Assembly (NCBI GenBank): GCA_963675185.2
Contig: CAXXOH010000002.1
Coordinates: 558,001 to 622,000, forward strand
Source: Ilyobacter_A sp963675185
GTDB lineage: Bacteria > Fusobacteriota > Fusobacteriia > Fusobacteriales > Fusobacteriaceae
Length of the DNA stretch: 64,000 bases
Direction of reading: 5' to 3'
The notes under the pieces were generated by a model. It did no database searches. It saw nothing but the letters and a program-made list of their open reading frames with translations, and was not told the origin of the DNA. Made by a program: the position numbers and the translations under genes. Positions 42,930 to 50,768 of the stretch are shown one piece after another. Each line of letters starts with the position of its first letter. Positions within the stretch are counted from its first letter, which is position 1.

Positions 42930-43754
42930 ATGAGGATTTTATATACTTTCTCTATTTTTATCCTCCTCTGTTCCCAGGTATTCTCGGACACAGGAGTAAT
43001 AGCAAGCTTTAATGCGAAACACCTCGGCTGGGGTGAAAAAGACTACCCCAGACTTGCCGAAGTACTATCTTTGTTTGATATAGTGGGTCTAGAAGAGGTT
43101 ATGAACAGAGGTGGCGTAGAAAATCTAGAAAGAGAACTTGAATCCCTTACTGGAGAAGAATGGGATTACCGCATCTCCTACACAAAAGTTGGAGACTATA
43201 AATATAGAGAGTATTTTGCATATATCTGGAAAAAAGACAAGGTGAAATTTCTAAACAACAGAGGATTTTATCCCAATAATGATAGTTCTTTTTTCAGACC
43301 ACCTTACGCCTGCGATTTCAAAATAGGTGAGTTCGATTTCACCCTTATTTTGGCGCACATTATTTTTGGCGATAAAAAAAGTCAAAGGCAGGCCGAGGCC
43401 CTATCGTTGCCCCGCGTCTACGAGTATTTCCAGAAACTCAACGGAAGTGAACAAGATGTTCTAATAGCTGGGGACTTTAACCTGCCGGCATATGATGACA
43501 GCTTTAAAAACCTTTTTTCTCACCAAGACAGTATATTCTATGCGGTAAACCCTGCAAGCAAGACTACTATTGGCAAAATTGGGCTGGCATCTAGCTACGA
43601 CAATATCTTCTACTCTTTTAAGTATACCGGCGAATATACCGGTAGAAGCGGTGTACTGGATTTCACAAATTCCGATTATAAGCTTTCACGTGAAAAAATC
43701 TCAGATCACCTTCCAGTATTTATAGAGGTAGACACAAGTTATGACGACGACTAG
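42930..43754 (+). CDS. Exported endonuclease/exonuclease/phosphatase family protein
   Basis: 274 residues. A signal peptide (MRILYTFSIFILLCSQVFS) is followed by a DNase I-like fold. It has IVGLEEVMNRGG (metal Glu), LILAHIIFGDKKSQRQAEA, LIAGDFNLPAYD and the C-terminal ISDHLPVFIEV (Asp-His pair). It probably degrades DNA or another phosphodiester in the periplasm or outside. AAGGAGTTG precedes the start. The MATE gene follows by 22 nt. Confidence 0.88.
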   Translation: MRILYTFSIFILLCSQVFSDTGVIASFNAKHLGWGEKDYPRLAEVLSLFDIVGLEEVMNRGGVENLERELESLTGEEWDYRISYTKVGDYKYREYFAYIWKKDKVKFLNNRGFYPNNDSSFFRPPYACDFKIGEFDFTLILAHIIFGDKKSQRQAEALSLPRVYEYFQKLNGSEQDVLIAGDFNLPAYDDSFKNLFSHQDSIFYAVNPASKTTIGKIGLASSYDNIFYSFKYTGEYTGRSGVLDFTNSDYKLSREKISDHLPVFIEVDTSYDDD

Positions 43755-43776
43755 TTTTATATAATCGGAGGTTTTT

Positions 43777-45144
43777 ATGTTAAAGGAATTGAGCATTAAA
43801 AATGCTCTTGGAGATAAGGCGTTCCAAAAAAAGATTTGGTCTATAGCCTTGCCCATAGCCCTTCAAAATCTGGTAATCTCCTCAATAAATATGGCAGATG
43901 TATTTATGGTTGGAAAATTAGGTATTAGAGAAATTGCCAGTCTTGGTATAGCTAACCAGATCAGCTTTTTGCTCATTCTCTATCTTTTCGGTGTAAATAG
44001 TGGAACTGGCATCTTTACCGCACAGTTTTATGGTAAAAATGACTTTAAGAATATACATAAAGTTTTAGGGATCTCCTTAGTGATGAGTTTTTTTGGTGCC
44101 ATATTATTTTTGGCTGCTGGTTTTTTCATACCTGAGCATCTAATAGGAATCTTCTCAACAGATAAGGACGTCATCTACTTTGGGGCAAATTATTTAAAAA
44201 TAATAGGGCTTTCATTTCCGGTAACCGCTATTTCCTTCGTTTACGCCATACATCTAAGGAACATCGGAAAAAGTAAGATACCACTTTTAGCAAGCTTTTT
44301 GTGCCTGTTCTTAAATATCGGCATGAACTACCTGCTGATATTCGGAAAATTCGGTTTTCCAAAACTCGGAATCGAAGGTGCAGCCATTGGTACCCTCGTC
44401 TCGCGTTTTTTCGAATGTGTGATACTTTTAATAATGTCTAAAAAAACTGAACTTTCATGCAGACCAATGGAGATGCTAGTCTCAGATATGATATTTCTGA
44501 AAAAGGTCGTGGTTACGGCCATGCCTGTAATATTCAACGAGATGCTGTGGTCTCTTGGAATGACAGCTCATAGTATTGTCTACGCAAGGCTTGGGACCGA
44601 AGAGATAGCGTCTGTAAACATAGGAATGAGCATCGACAGGATAGCATTTGTTGCTTTTATAGGCCTAGCAAGTGCATCTGGTGTTATGATAGGGCATAAG
44701 CTAGGCGAGGATGATGAAGAGGCTGCGTACGACTACTCTATAAAACTTTCCATAGTGACTGTTGCCTGTGCTTCTGTGGTAGGTGCAATCCTCATAGTTT
44801 TTTCAACTCCAATACTGTCTATGTATGGCATAAACAATAAGGTTTTTATGTTCTCTAAGAACATAATATTGGTCATGGCTATAGTTCTGCCTTTCAGGTC
44901 TTTCAACGCTACAAATATAGTCGGTATCTTAAGGGCTGGTGGGGATACAAGGTACTGCTTGTTGTTGGAGGTGCTGTGCCTCTGGCTCATAGGTGTGCCG
45001 TGCTCTATTATAGGGGGCCTCTATTTCAAACTGCCGGTCTACTTTGTATTCCTGCTTGCAGCTTCTGAAGAACTCCTCAAATTCTTCATCGGAGGAAAAA
45101 GAATGTTTTCTAAAAAATGGATAAAAACCCTGGTAAACTACTAA
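43777..45144 (+). CDS. MATE family efflux transporter
   Basis: 455 residues, 12 predicted spans, the MATE layout of two six-helix bundles. The opening IALPIALQNLVISSINMADVFMVGKLG is typical of the NorM/DinF branch, and the second bundle begins AMPVIFNEMLWSLGMTAHSIVYARLG. MATE pumps export cationic drugs or metabolites using sodium or protons. GGAGG is upstream. It lies in a run with the exported nuclease and thiN, with only 19 nt to the next start. Confidence 0.9.
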   Translation: MLKELSIKNALGDKAFQKKIWSIALPIALQNLVISSINMADVFMVGKLGIREIASLGIANQISFLLILYLFGVNSGTGIFTAQFYGKNDFKNIHKVLGISLVMSFFGAILFLAAGFFIPEHLIGIFSTDKDVIYFGANYLKIIGLSFPVTAISFVYAIHLRNIGKSKIPLLASFLCLFLNIGMNYLLIFGKFGFPKLGIEGAAIGTLVSRFFECVILLIMSKKTELSCRPMEMLVSDMIFLKKVVVTAMPVIFNEMLWSLGMTAHSIVYARLGTEEIASVNIGMSIDRIAFVAFIGLASASGVMIGHKLGEDDEEAAYDYSIKLSIVTVACASVVGAILIVFSTPILSMYGINNKVFMFSKNIILVMAIVLPFRSFNATNIVGILRAGGDTRYCLLLEVLCLWLIGVPCSIIGGLYFKLPVYFVFLLAASEELLKFFIGGKRMFSKKWIKTLVNY

Positions 45145-45163
45145 GATGCTTACGGAGGTATTT

Positions 45164-45802
45164 ATGAGAAAATGTATTGTATTTTTAAGCGGGTCTATAG
45201 ACACAGAAAATCCATTCTACTCTAAAATTATAAAGGAGGCAGATATCTTTTGCGCAGACGGTGGGGCAAACCACTTATTTAAGCTAGGAGGTATACCTAA
45301 GCTAATCTTGGGAGATTTGGACTCCATAAGCCATAGGGTGCTTGAATTCTACACAGGTAAAGGCGTAAACTTTATTAAATTTCCATGCCATAAAAATGAA
45401 ACCGATGGCGAACTTATAATTAAAGAGGTAGAAAAGCTCAATTATGACGAAGTGCTTGTCCTAGGAGCTCTAGGTGGAAGGACAGACCACTTTCTTACCA
45501 ATATAAACCTACTGTCTAAGTTTAAAAATATAAAATTGATAAGTGAGCATGAAGAAATATTTTTTATATATAAAAATCATGTACTGTATAATAAAAGCGG
45601 TCTGGAGATATCCTTTATCCCTCTAAGCGACTCAGTGGAATCCCTTTCACTGGATGGCTTTGACTATCCTCTAGAAAACTTTTACCTGGAAAGAGGCTCT
45701 TCTAGGTGCACGAGCAACAGGGTAGCATCTGAAAAAGCTTTTATAACCTATGCTAAAGGTATACTTATAGGTATAATAAATAAACAGCAGCAATTTCATT
45801 AA
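45164..45802 (+). CDS. thiN: Thiamine diphosphokinase
   Basis: 212 residues from ATG 45164 (MRKCIVFLSGSIDTENP), ACGGAGG upstream. TPK motifs are CADGGANHLFKLGGIPKLILGDLDSIS, KNETDGELII and VLGALGGRTDHFLTNINLL. It makes thiamine pyrophosphate from thiamine and ATP. No TPP riboswitch precedes it, and it sits at the end of the MATE run. Confidence 0.93.
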   Translation: MRKCIVFLSGSIDTENPFYSKIIKEADIFCADGGANHLFKLGGIPKLILGDLDSISHRVLEFYTGKGVNFIKFPCHKNETDGELIIKEVEKLNYDEVLVLGALGGRTDHFLTNINLLSKFKNIKLISEHEEIFFIYKNHVLYNKSGLEISFIPLSDSVESLSLDGFDYPLENFYLERGSSRCTSNRVASEKAFITYAKGILIGIINKQQQFH

Positions 45803-45902
45803 ATTTTAAATTTTTTTAACAGGATTTTATATTATTAGTTGTATAATAGTTTTATAAGGGTGCATTAAAATATTTTATTCCTGCTAAAGCGAGGTGATTC
45901 GT

Positions 45903-46175
45903 ATGAGTCTTTTAATTTTAGGAATAGTCGCAGCGGTTATATTTATCGTATATGTCGGAGCTATTTTAGTATTTACCCCTGACGAAAAGGATGATAAATA
46001 CGTATTGAACATCCTGAGATTTGCATTCAGGATACACGATAGATCCATAGGTAGGAAAGGTCTTCGAAAAAATTTCTTCGATTTTTTCTCTATTGCATTT
46101 TTAATTTTTGACTATAGCATCTTAAGAAATAGGGATAAAATGACATCGGGGCACAATAAATTCAAGGAGGTTTAA
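45903..46175 (+). CDS. Small membrane-anchored protein, unknown
   Basis: 90 residues from ATG 45903 with GAGGTGA upstream. One N-terminal membrane span (LLILGIVAAVIFIVYVGAILVF) is followed by a basic cytosolic part (RKGLRKNFFDFF) and a second hydrophobic patch (FDFFSIAFLIFDYSIL). No family recognised. The stop codon sits inside the following terminator. Confidence 0.6.
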   Translation: MSLLILGIVAAVIFIVYVGAILVFTPDEKDDKYVLNILRFAFRIHDRSIGRKGLRKNFFDFFSIAFLIFDYSILRNRDKMTSGHNKFKEV

Positions 46176-46188
46176 ACCTCCTTTTTTT
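46164..46188 (+). terminator. Terminator after the small membrane protein
   Basis: Perfect palindrome AAGGAGGTTTAAACCTCCTT (46164-46183) followed by TTTTT. Confidence 0.88.
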
Positions 46189-46225
46189 ACGCACATTTTT
46201 AAAAAAACTGGATAGGAGGAAACAC

Positions 46226-47368
46226 ATGCTGACACTACTTAAAAATTGTAAAGTCTATACTCCGGACTATATCGGAACAAAAGACGTCTTGATCTCTGGA
46301 AAAAAGATAGCACAAATTTCAGACAGTATAGTACCGGGAAAAACCTTGGAGTTTGAATACTTAGACATTAATGGGAAGTATCTGGTTCCCGGTTTTATTG
46401 ACCAGCACGTCCACTTGGCGGGTGGAGGAGGTGAGGCCGGATTCAGCAGCAGAATACCAGAGCTTCGTTTTATGGAACTATTAAAATCAGGTATAACTAC
46501 GGCTGTAGGTCTACTTGGAAGCGACTCTATCGGGAGAAACTTAGAGAACTTACTGTTCAAAGCAAGGGAGCTCGAAGAGAAAGGGATTACAACCTTCATA
46601 CATTCGGGGGCGTACGAATTCCCGAGTCCAAGCATCACCGGAAGTGTAAAAAAAGATATCTGCCTGATAGATAAGGTCATCGGGGTCAAAGTGGCGCTCT
46701 CCGACCACAGGGCTTCGCACATTTCAAGCAGTGAACTAACAAGGCTAGCCAGCGAGCTCAGGCAGGGTGGGCTACTTTCCGGTAAAGGTGGAAGGATGGC
46801 TGTGCATGTTGGAAATGGTAAGGAAGGGCTCTCTAAAATTTTCGAAGTAATAGAGAATTCAGACATACCTGTTAGGCACTTTTTGCCAACTCACCTAAAT
46901 AGAAGCAGGGAGGCTTTTTACCACGGCCTCAAGTTTGCCAAGTTGGGAGGATATATAGACTTTACCACAAAAATAGAGGAGTTTCCTGCTAGCAGGGCCC
47001 TTGTAGAAGCTGTTGATTCAGGGGTCCATCTGGAACAGATAACCTTCAGTTCTGACGGAAACGGTAGCAAACCATTTTATGACGAGCAGGGTTCTCTGAT
47101 TCGTATGGAGATCTCGAAATTCGACGACAACCTAAGTCAGTTTAAAAAGCTTTTTTTTGTTGAAAATCTGAGTTTGGAGCAAGCATTGAAGCCTCTTACC
47201 TCTAACCCAGCAAAAGCCCTGAACATATATCCAAAAAAAGGCGGGATTATAGAATGGGAGGACGCCGATATGCTGGTTTTGAATGAGAAGCTGGATATAG
47301 AAGCTGTAATCCTCAAAGGTAAATTTATAAAATTGGATTCTTTAGACCAAATCCAGGAATTAGCTTGA
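46226..47368 (+). CDS. iadA: Isoaspartyl dipeptidase
   Basis: 380 residues. An amidohydrolase with zinc motif FIDQHVHLAGGGGE, TTAVGLLGSDSIGR, SGAYEFPSPSITGSV, the position of the carboxylated Lys in IGVKVALSDHR, the His ligands in AVHVGNG and PTHLNR, and the catalytic Asp in FSSDGNGS. It splits beta-aspartyl dipeptides from damaged proteins. GGAGG precedes the ATG. Confidence 0.94.
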   Translation: MLTLLKNCKVYTPDYIGTKDVLISGKKIAQISDSIVPGKTLEFEYLDINGKYLVPGFIDQHVHLAGGGGEAGFSSRIPELRFMELLKSGITTAVGLLGSDSIGRNLENLLFKARELEEKGITTFIHSGAYEFPSPSITGSVKKDICLIDKVIGVKVALSDHRASHISSSELTRLASELRQGGLLSGKGGRMAVHVGNGKEGLSKIFEVIENSDIPVRHFLPTHLNRSREAFYHGLKFAKLGGYIDFTTKIEEFPASRALVEAVDSGVHLEQITFSSDGNGSKPFYDEQGSLIRMEISKFDDNLSQFKKLFFVENLSLEQALKPLTSNPAKALNIYPKKGGIIEWEDADMLVLNEKLDIEAVILKGKFIKLDSLDQIQELA

Positions 47369-47438
47369 TTTACCTTGACATTCAAGGGTATATATAGTAA
47401 AATCTTTTGGATTGTTAAAATTCCAAAGGAGGTAGGTT

Positions 47439-47816
47439 ATGCTTAAAGAAGGAATAAATTTTAATCTGACAAAAATCGTGAATGAAGACGAAACAGCGGC
47501 AAAGGTAGCATCTGGAGCTTTAGAAGTTTTTTCTACCCCGTCACTAATCGCATTTATGGAGAATACGGCTTTTCAATGTGTTCAAAGATTTCTAGACGTG
47601 GGGGACACAACTGTCGGGATATCTGTTAACATGAAGCACCTAAAGGCAAGTTTAGTAGGAGATACTGTTGAGTGCGAAGCCAAGCTTGTTAAAATAGAGG
47701 GGAAAAAATTATTCTTTGATATAACTTCTACTTCCAAGGGTGAGGTTATCGGTACAGCAGAGCATATAAGATACATCGTTAATCAGGAAAAATTCTTAAG
47801 CAAACTTAATGGTTAA
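47439..47816 (+). CDS. Thioesterase of the FlK (hotdog) type
   Basis: 125 residues. The opening MLKEGINFNLTKIVNEDETAAKVASGALEVFSTPSLIAFMENTAF matches the FlK/hotdog thioesterase pattern, with Thr in FSTPS, Glu in FMENTA and His in NMKHLKASLVGD as the likely catalytic set. Fluoroacetyl-CoA thioesterase is the founding member, but most bacterial homologues have unknown acyl-CoA substrates. AAAGGAGG precedes it. A weak 5-bp hairpin plus T8 follows. Confidence 0.85.
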   Translation: MLKEGINFNLTKIVNEDETAAKVASGALEVFSTPSLIAFMENTAFQCVQRFLDVGDTTVGISVNMKHLKASLVGDTVECEAKLVKIEGKKLFFDITSTSKGEVIGTAEHIRYIVNQEKFLSKLNG

Positions 47817-47890
47817 GTACCTCCGGGTATTTGACCTTTTTTTTTGATGTTAAATATATTTAAATAATTTTTTTAAGGAGGAATATGGTA

Positions 47891-49117
47891 ATGACCAAGG
47901 ATTTAAATATTAAAACAAAATATTTACTTGGGCTACAGCATGTGCTTGCTATGTTTGGTGCTACAGTTCTAGTGCCTTTTTTAACAGGCCTAAACCCTTC
48001 CATAGCACTGCTTTCAGCCGGAATAGGTACCCTTCTCTTTCATTACTGCACAAAAAAAATTGTGCCGGTATTTCTAGGATCTAGTTTTGCCTTTATTGGT
48101 GCTCTTACACTTGTCTTAAAGGATGAGGGCATAGCTTCGGTAAAGGCGGGGGTAATCTGCGCTGGACTAGTCTATATTTTAATGTCTCTTCTAATCAAAA
48201 TATTCGGGGTAGACAAGATAAAATCGTTTTTCCCCCCTATAGTTACCGGACCTATCATAATGGTTATCGGGTTAAGACTTAGTCCTGTAGCCCTTAGCAT
48301 GGTAGGGTACAGCAACAACAAGTTTGATTTAAAGAGCCTATTTATAGCTTTGGTGGTTATAATTTCCATGATACTTATATCTATTTTGGAAAAATCATTC
48401 TTTAGACTTGTTCCGATACTAATATCCGTGACACTTGGCTACCTTGTTTCCATCCCATTTGGTATGGTAAATTTTACAGCCATAAAATCGGCAAAATGGA
48501 TAGGCTTGTCTGCCGATGCAATGCATGACCTTATGGCAATTCCTGATTTTACATTCACAGGTATTCTTGCCATTGCACCAATAGCACTTGTTGTTTTCAT
48601 TGAGCATATCGGGGATATAACAACTAATGGGGCTGTTGTTGGAAAAGATTTCTTCAAGGAGCCAGGGATCCACAGAACCATGCTAGGAGATGGTGTAGCC
48701 ACCATGACTGCAGGTATTTTGGGAGGCCCTGCCAACACTACTTATGGAGAGAATACCGGCGTACTTGCAGTTACCAAGGTATATGACCCTAGTATTTTAA
48801 GGATTGCTGCCGGATATGCTATCGCCCTCAGCCTGATCGGAAAATTCGGCGCCATACTACAAACTATACCGGTACCTGTTATGGGCGGAGTCTCTATTCT
48901 GCTTTTCGGTATGATTGCAAGTGTCGGGGTTAGGACCCTCATCGAAGCTGACTTGGACTTTGGGCACTCTAGAAACCTTATAATAGCTTCCCTTATATTC
49001 GTTTTGGGAATCGCCATAGATAACATAGCCATCTGGAAAACAGTTTCCATATCCGGTCTTGCTATAGCAGCCTTTGTAGGCGTTGTACTAAACAAAGTTC
49101 TTCCGCAAAACATATAA
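47891..49117 (+). CDS. uraA: Uracil permease (NCS2/UraA family)
   Basis: 408 residues from ATG 47891, with AAGGAGG 8 nt upstream; the ATG at 47885 is too close. About 14 spans. NCS2 motifs are LLGLQHVLAMFGATVLVPFLTGLNPS, FLGSSFAFIGAL, GLVYILMSLLIKIFG, FIEHIGDITTNGAVVGKDFF and PANTTYGENTGVLAVTKVYD. It imports uracil by proton symport. There is no riboswitch upstream. Confidence 0.93.
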   Translation: MTKDLNIKTKYLLGLQHVLAMFGATVLVPFLTGLNPSIALLSAGIGTLLFHYCTKKIVPVFLGSSFAFIGALTLVLKDEGIASVKAGVICAGLVYILMSLLIKIFGVDKIKSFFPPIVTGPIIMVIGLRLSPVALSMVGYSNNKFDLKSLFIALVVIISMILISILEKSFFRLVPILISVTLGYLVSIPFGMVNFTAIKSAKWIGLSADAMHDLMAIPDFTFTGILAIAPIALVVFIEHIGDITTNGAVVGKDFFKEPGIHRTMLGDGVATMTAGILGGPANTTYGENTGVLAVTKVYDPSILRIAAGYAIALSLIGKFGAILQTIPVPVMGGVSILLFGMIASVGVRTLIEADLDFGHSRNLIIASLIFVLGIAIDNIAIWKTVSISGLAIAAFVGVVLNKVLPQNI

Positions 49118-49123
49118 AAATAC

Positions 49124-49145
49124 AAAAAACCCTTCGGGGTTTTTT
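49124..49145 (+). terminator. uraA terminator
   Basis: AAAAAACCC-TTCG-GGGTTTTTT, a UUCG-capped stem with a T-run. Confidence 0.93.
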
Positions 49146-49202
49146 ATTTTACAAAAATGACAAAATATCTTATAATTTTAATAATCATAAGGGGGTGTCG
49201 CT

Positions 49203-49937
49203 ATGAAGTATTATATTATTACAGGGGCTTCCAAAGGACTTGGAAAAAGTTTTTTGGAGCTATTAAACCATAAAAACGAAAAGATAGTCGCCATATCAAG
49301 ATCCTTCGACAATACTCTTTTAAACGACAATGTAAGGTGGGTTCCGATAGACTTGAGTAATATAGATGAACTTCTGGGTAAATTAGACATCATCTTCTCA
49401 GGCATAAAAACAGAGGAGATTGAAAGCATAACCCTTATAAATAATGCTGCTAGCGTTGGAAAACCAGGGGATATAAGTACCTCTAGCCCACAGGATATAC
49501 AGAAAGTGGTAAACCTAAACTTTACATCTCCCAGCATCTTAATAGGTGAATTTTTAAAAAGGTACAATAATTTTCCGTTCAAAAAAAACATAGTAAATAT
49601 AAGCTCCGGTGCTGCTTCAAGGGTCATTTCTGGTCTTTCACTTTATTGTTCAACAAAGGCAAGTCTGAACATGCTGACAAAGGTCGTGTCGGAAGAGCAG
49701 AGATCTAAAAAATATCCTGCCAAGATTTTCGCTATCTCTCCTGGCATGATAGAGACCGATATGCAAAAAAAGCTTAGAGACACAATTGAGTCTTCATTCA
49801 GAAATAAAAAAATTTTTGTGGAGGCCAGACGAGACGGCATAGTTAGGTCTCCTATAGAGGCCGCAAAGTTAATACTTAGCTGTTTGGATAAATCCATAGA
49901 AATCGGTGAAATCATGCATATAAATGATTTGCTGTAA
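49203..49937 (+). CDS. Short-chain dehydrogenase/reductase
   Basis: 244 residues. Rossmann motif YYIITGASKGLGKS, NNAASVGKPG, and the catalytic Ser and Tyr-X3-Lys in ISSGAASRVISGLSLYCSTKAS. The short N-terminal glycine motif and length fit the sepiapterin reductase/benzil reductase-like group, but the substrate cannot be assigned. The stop precedes the suhB-like start by 20 nt, so the two may be cotranscribed. Confidence 0.88.
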   Translation: MKYYIITGASKGLGKSFLELLNHKNEKIVAISRSFDNTLLNDNVRWVPIDLSNIDELLGKLDIIFSGIKTEEIESITLINNAASVGKPGDISTSSPQDIQKVVNLNFTSPSILIGEFLKRYNNFPFKKNIVNISSGAASRVISGLSLYCSTKASLNMLTKVVSEEQRSKKYPAKIFAISPGMIETDMQKKLRDTIESSFRNKKIFVEARRDGIVRSPIEAAKLILSCLDKSIEIGEIMHINDLL

Positions 49938-49957
49938 TAAGAATATCAGGAGGATTT

Positions 49958-50740
49958 ATGATGAATTTAAACGAAGTTTTAAACGAGGTTAAAAGCTGGG
50001 TTTTAGAAGTAGGTAAGCTTCAAAAAGATAATTTTAGGAGAATTGATTTAGCTATAGATACCAAGTCAACGGTAACAGACCTGGTAACAGAGATTGATAA
50101 AAAATCGGAAGAATTGATTATTGGAAAAATAAAGGCTCTGTACCCAGATCATGCTATCTTGGCTGAGGAAACTGGGAAACAGGATAAAGACTCTGACTAC
50201 CTTTGGGTAATAGACCCTCTTGACGGCACCAACAACTATGCCCAGGGGATACCCATATTTGTAATCTCCATAGCCCTCCAGTATAAAGAAGAATCTGTCC
50301 TGGGAGTAATATACGCTCCTTATTTGGACGAACTTTTTTATGCCGTAAAAGGTCAAGGGGCCTACTTCAATGAAAAAAAACTCAAAATAAGCGATAAAAC
50401 AGATTTGAACCAGTGCATCCTAGCTACTGGATTCCCATATGATAAAAACATTTCCGAGTTAAACAACACCAAGTATGTTTCCAGTATTCTTCCAGAGCTT
50501 AGGGGACTTAGACGGATGGGAGCAGCAGCTTTTGATCTGGCTTATGTTGCCGCATCTCTGCTTGACGGTTATTGGGAAATGAATTTGAACCTTTGGGACG
50601 TTGCTGCCGGTATGCTTTTGGTGGAGGAAGCTGGAGGGAAAATAATTCATTTCAGGGATGACAGAAAAATATCCATCATTGCAGCCAACAACATGATATC
50701 TGATAAAATTCAAAATATCATCATAACTTGTGATAAATAA
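49958..50740 (+). CDS. Inositol monophosphatase family protein (SuhB-like)
   Basis: 260 residues, AGGAGG upstream (two tandem ATGs). Metal-binding motifs: LAEETGKQ, WVIDPLDGTNNYAQG and the C-terminal LWDVAAGMLLVEEAGGKI. Members dephosphorylate inositol-1-phosphate, or other sugar phosphates or PAP. It ends just before a strong bidirectional terminator. Confidence 0.93.
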   Translation: MMNLNEVLNEVKSWVLEVGKLQKDNFRRIDLAIDTKSTVTDLVTEIDKKSEELIIGKIKALYPDHAILAEETGKQDKDSDYLWVIDPLDGTNNYAQGIPIFVISIALQYKEESVLGVIYAPYLDELFYAVKGQGAYFNEKKLKISDKTDLNQCILATGFPYDKNISELNNTKYVSSILPELRGLRRMGAAAFDLAYVAASLLDGYWEMNLNLWDVAAGMLLVEEAGGKIIHFRDDRKISIIAANNMISDKIQNIIITCDK

Positions 50741-50766
50741 TTAGGACTGGCATTAGCCAGTCCTAA
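50741..50766. terminator. Bidirectional terminator between suhB-like gene and zntA
   Basis: Perfect 11-bp stem TTAGGACTGGC/GCCAGTCCTAA with loop ATTA; serves convergent genes. Confidence 0.85.
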
Positions 50767-50768
50767 TA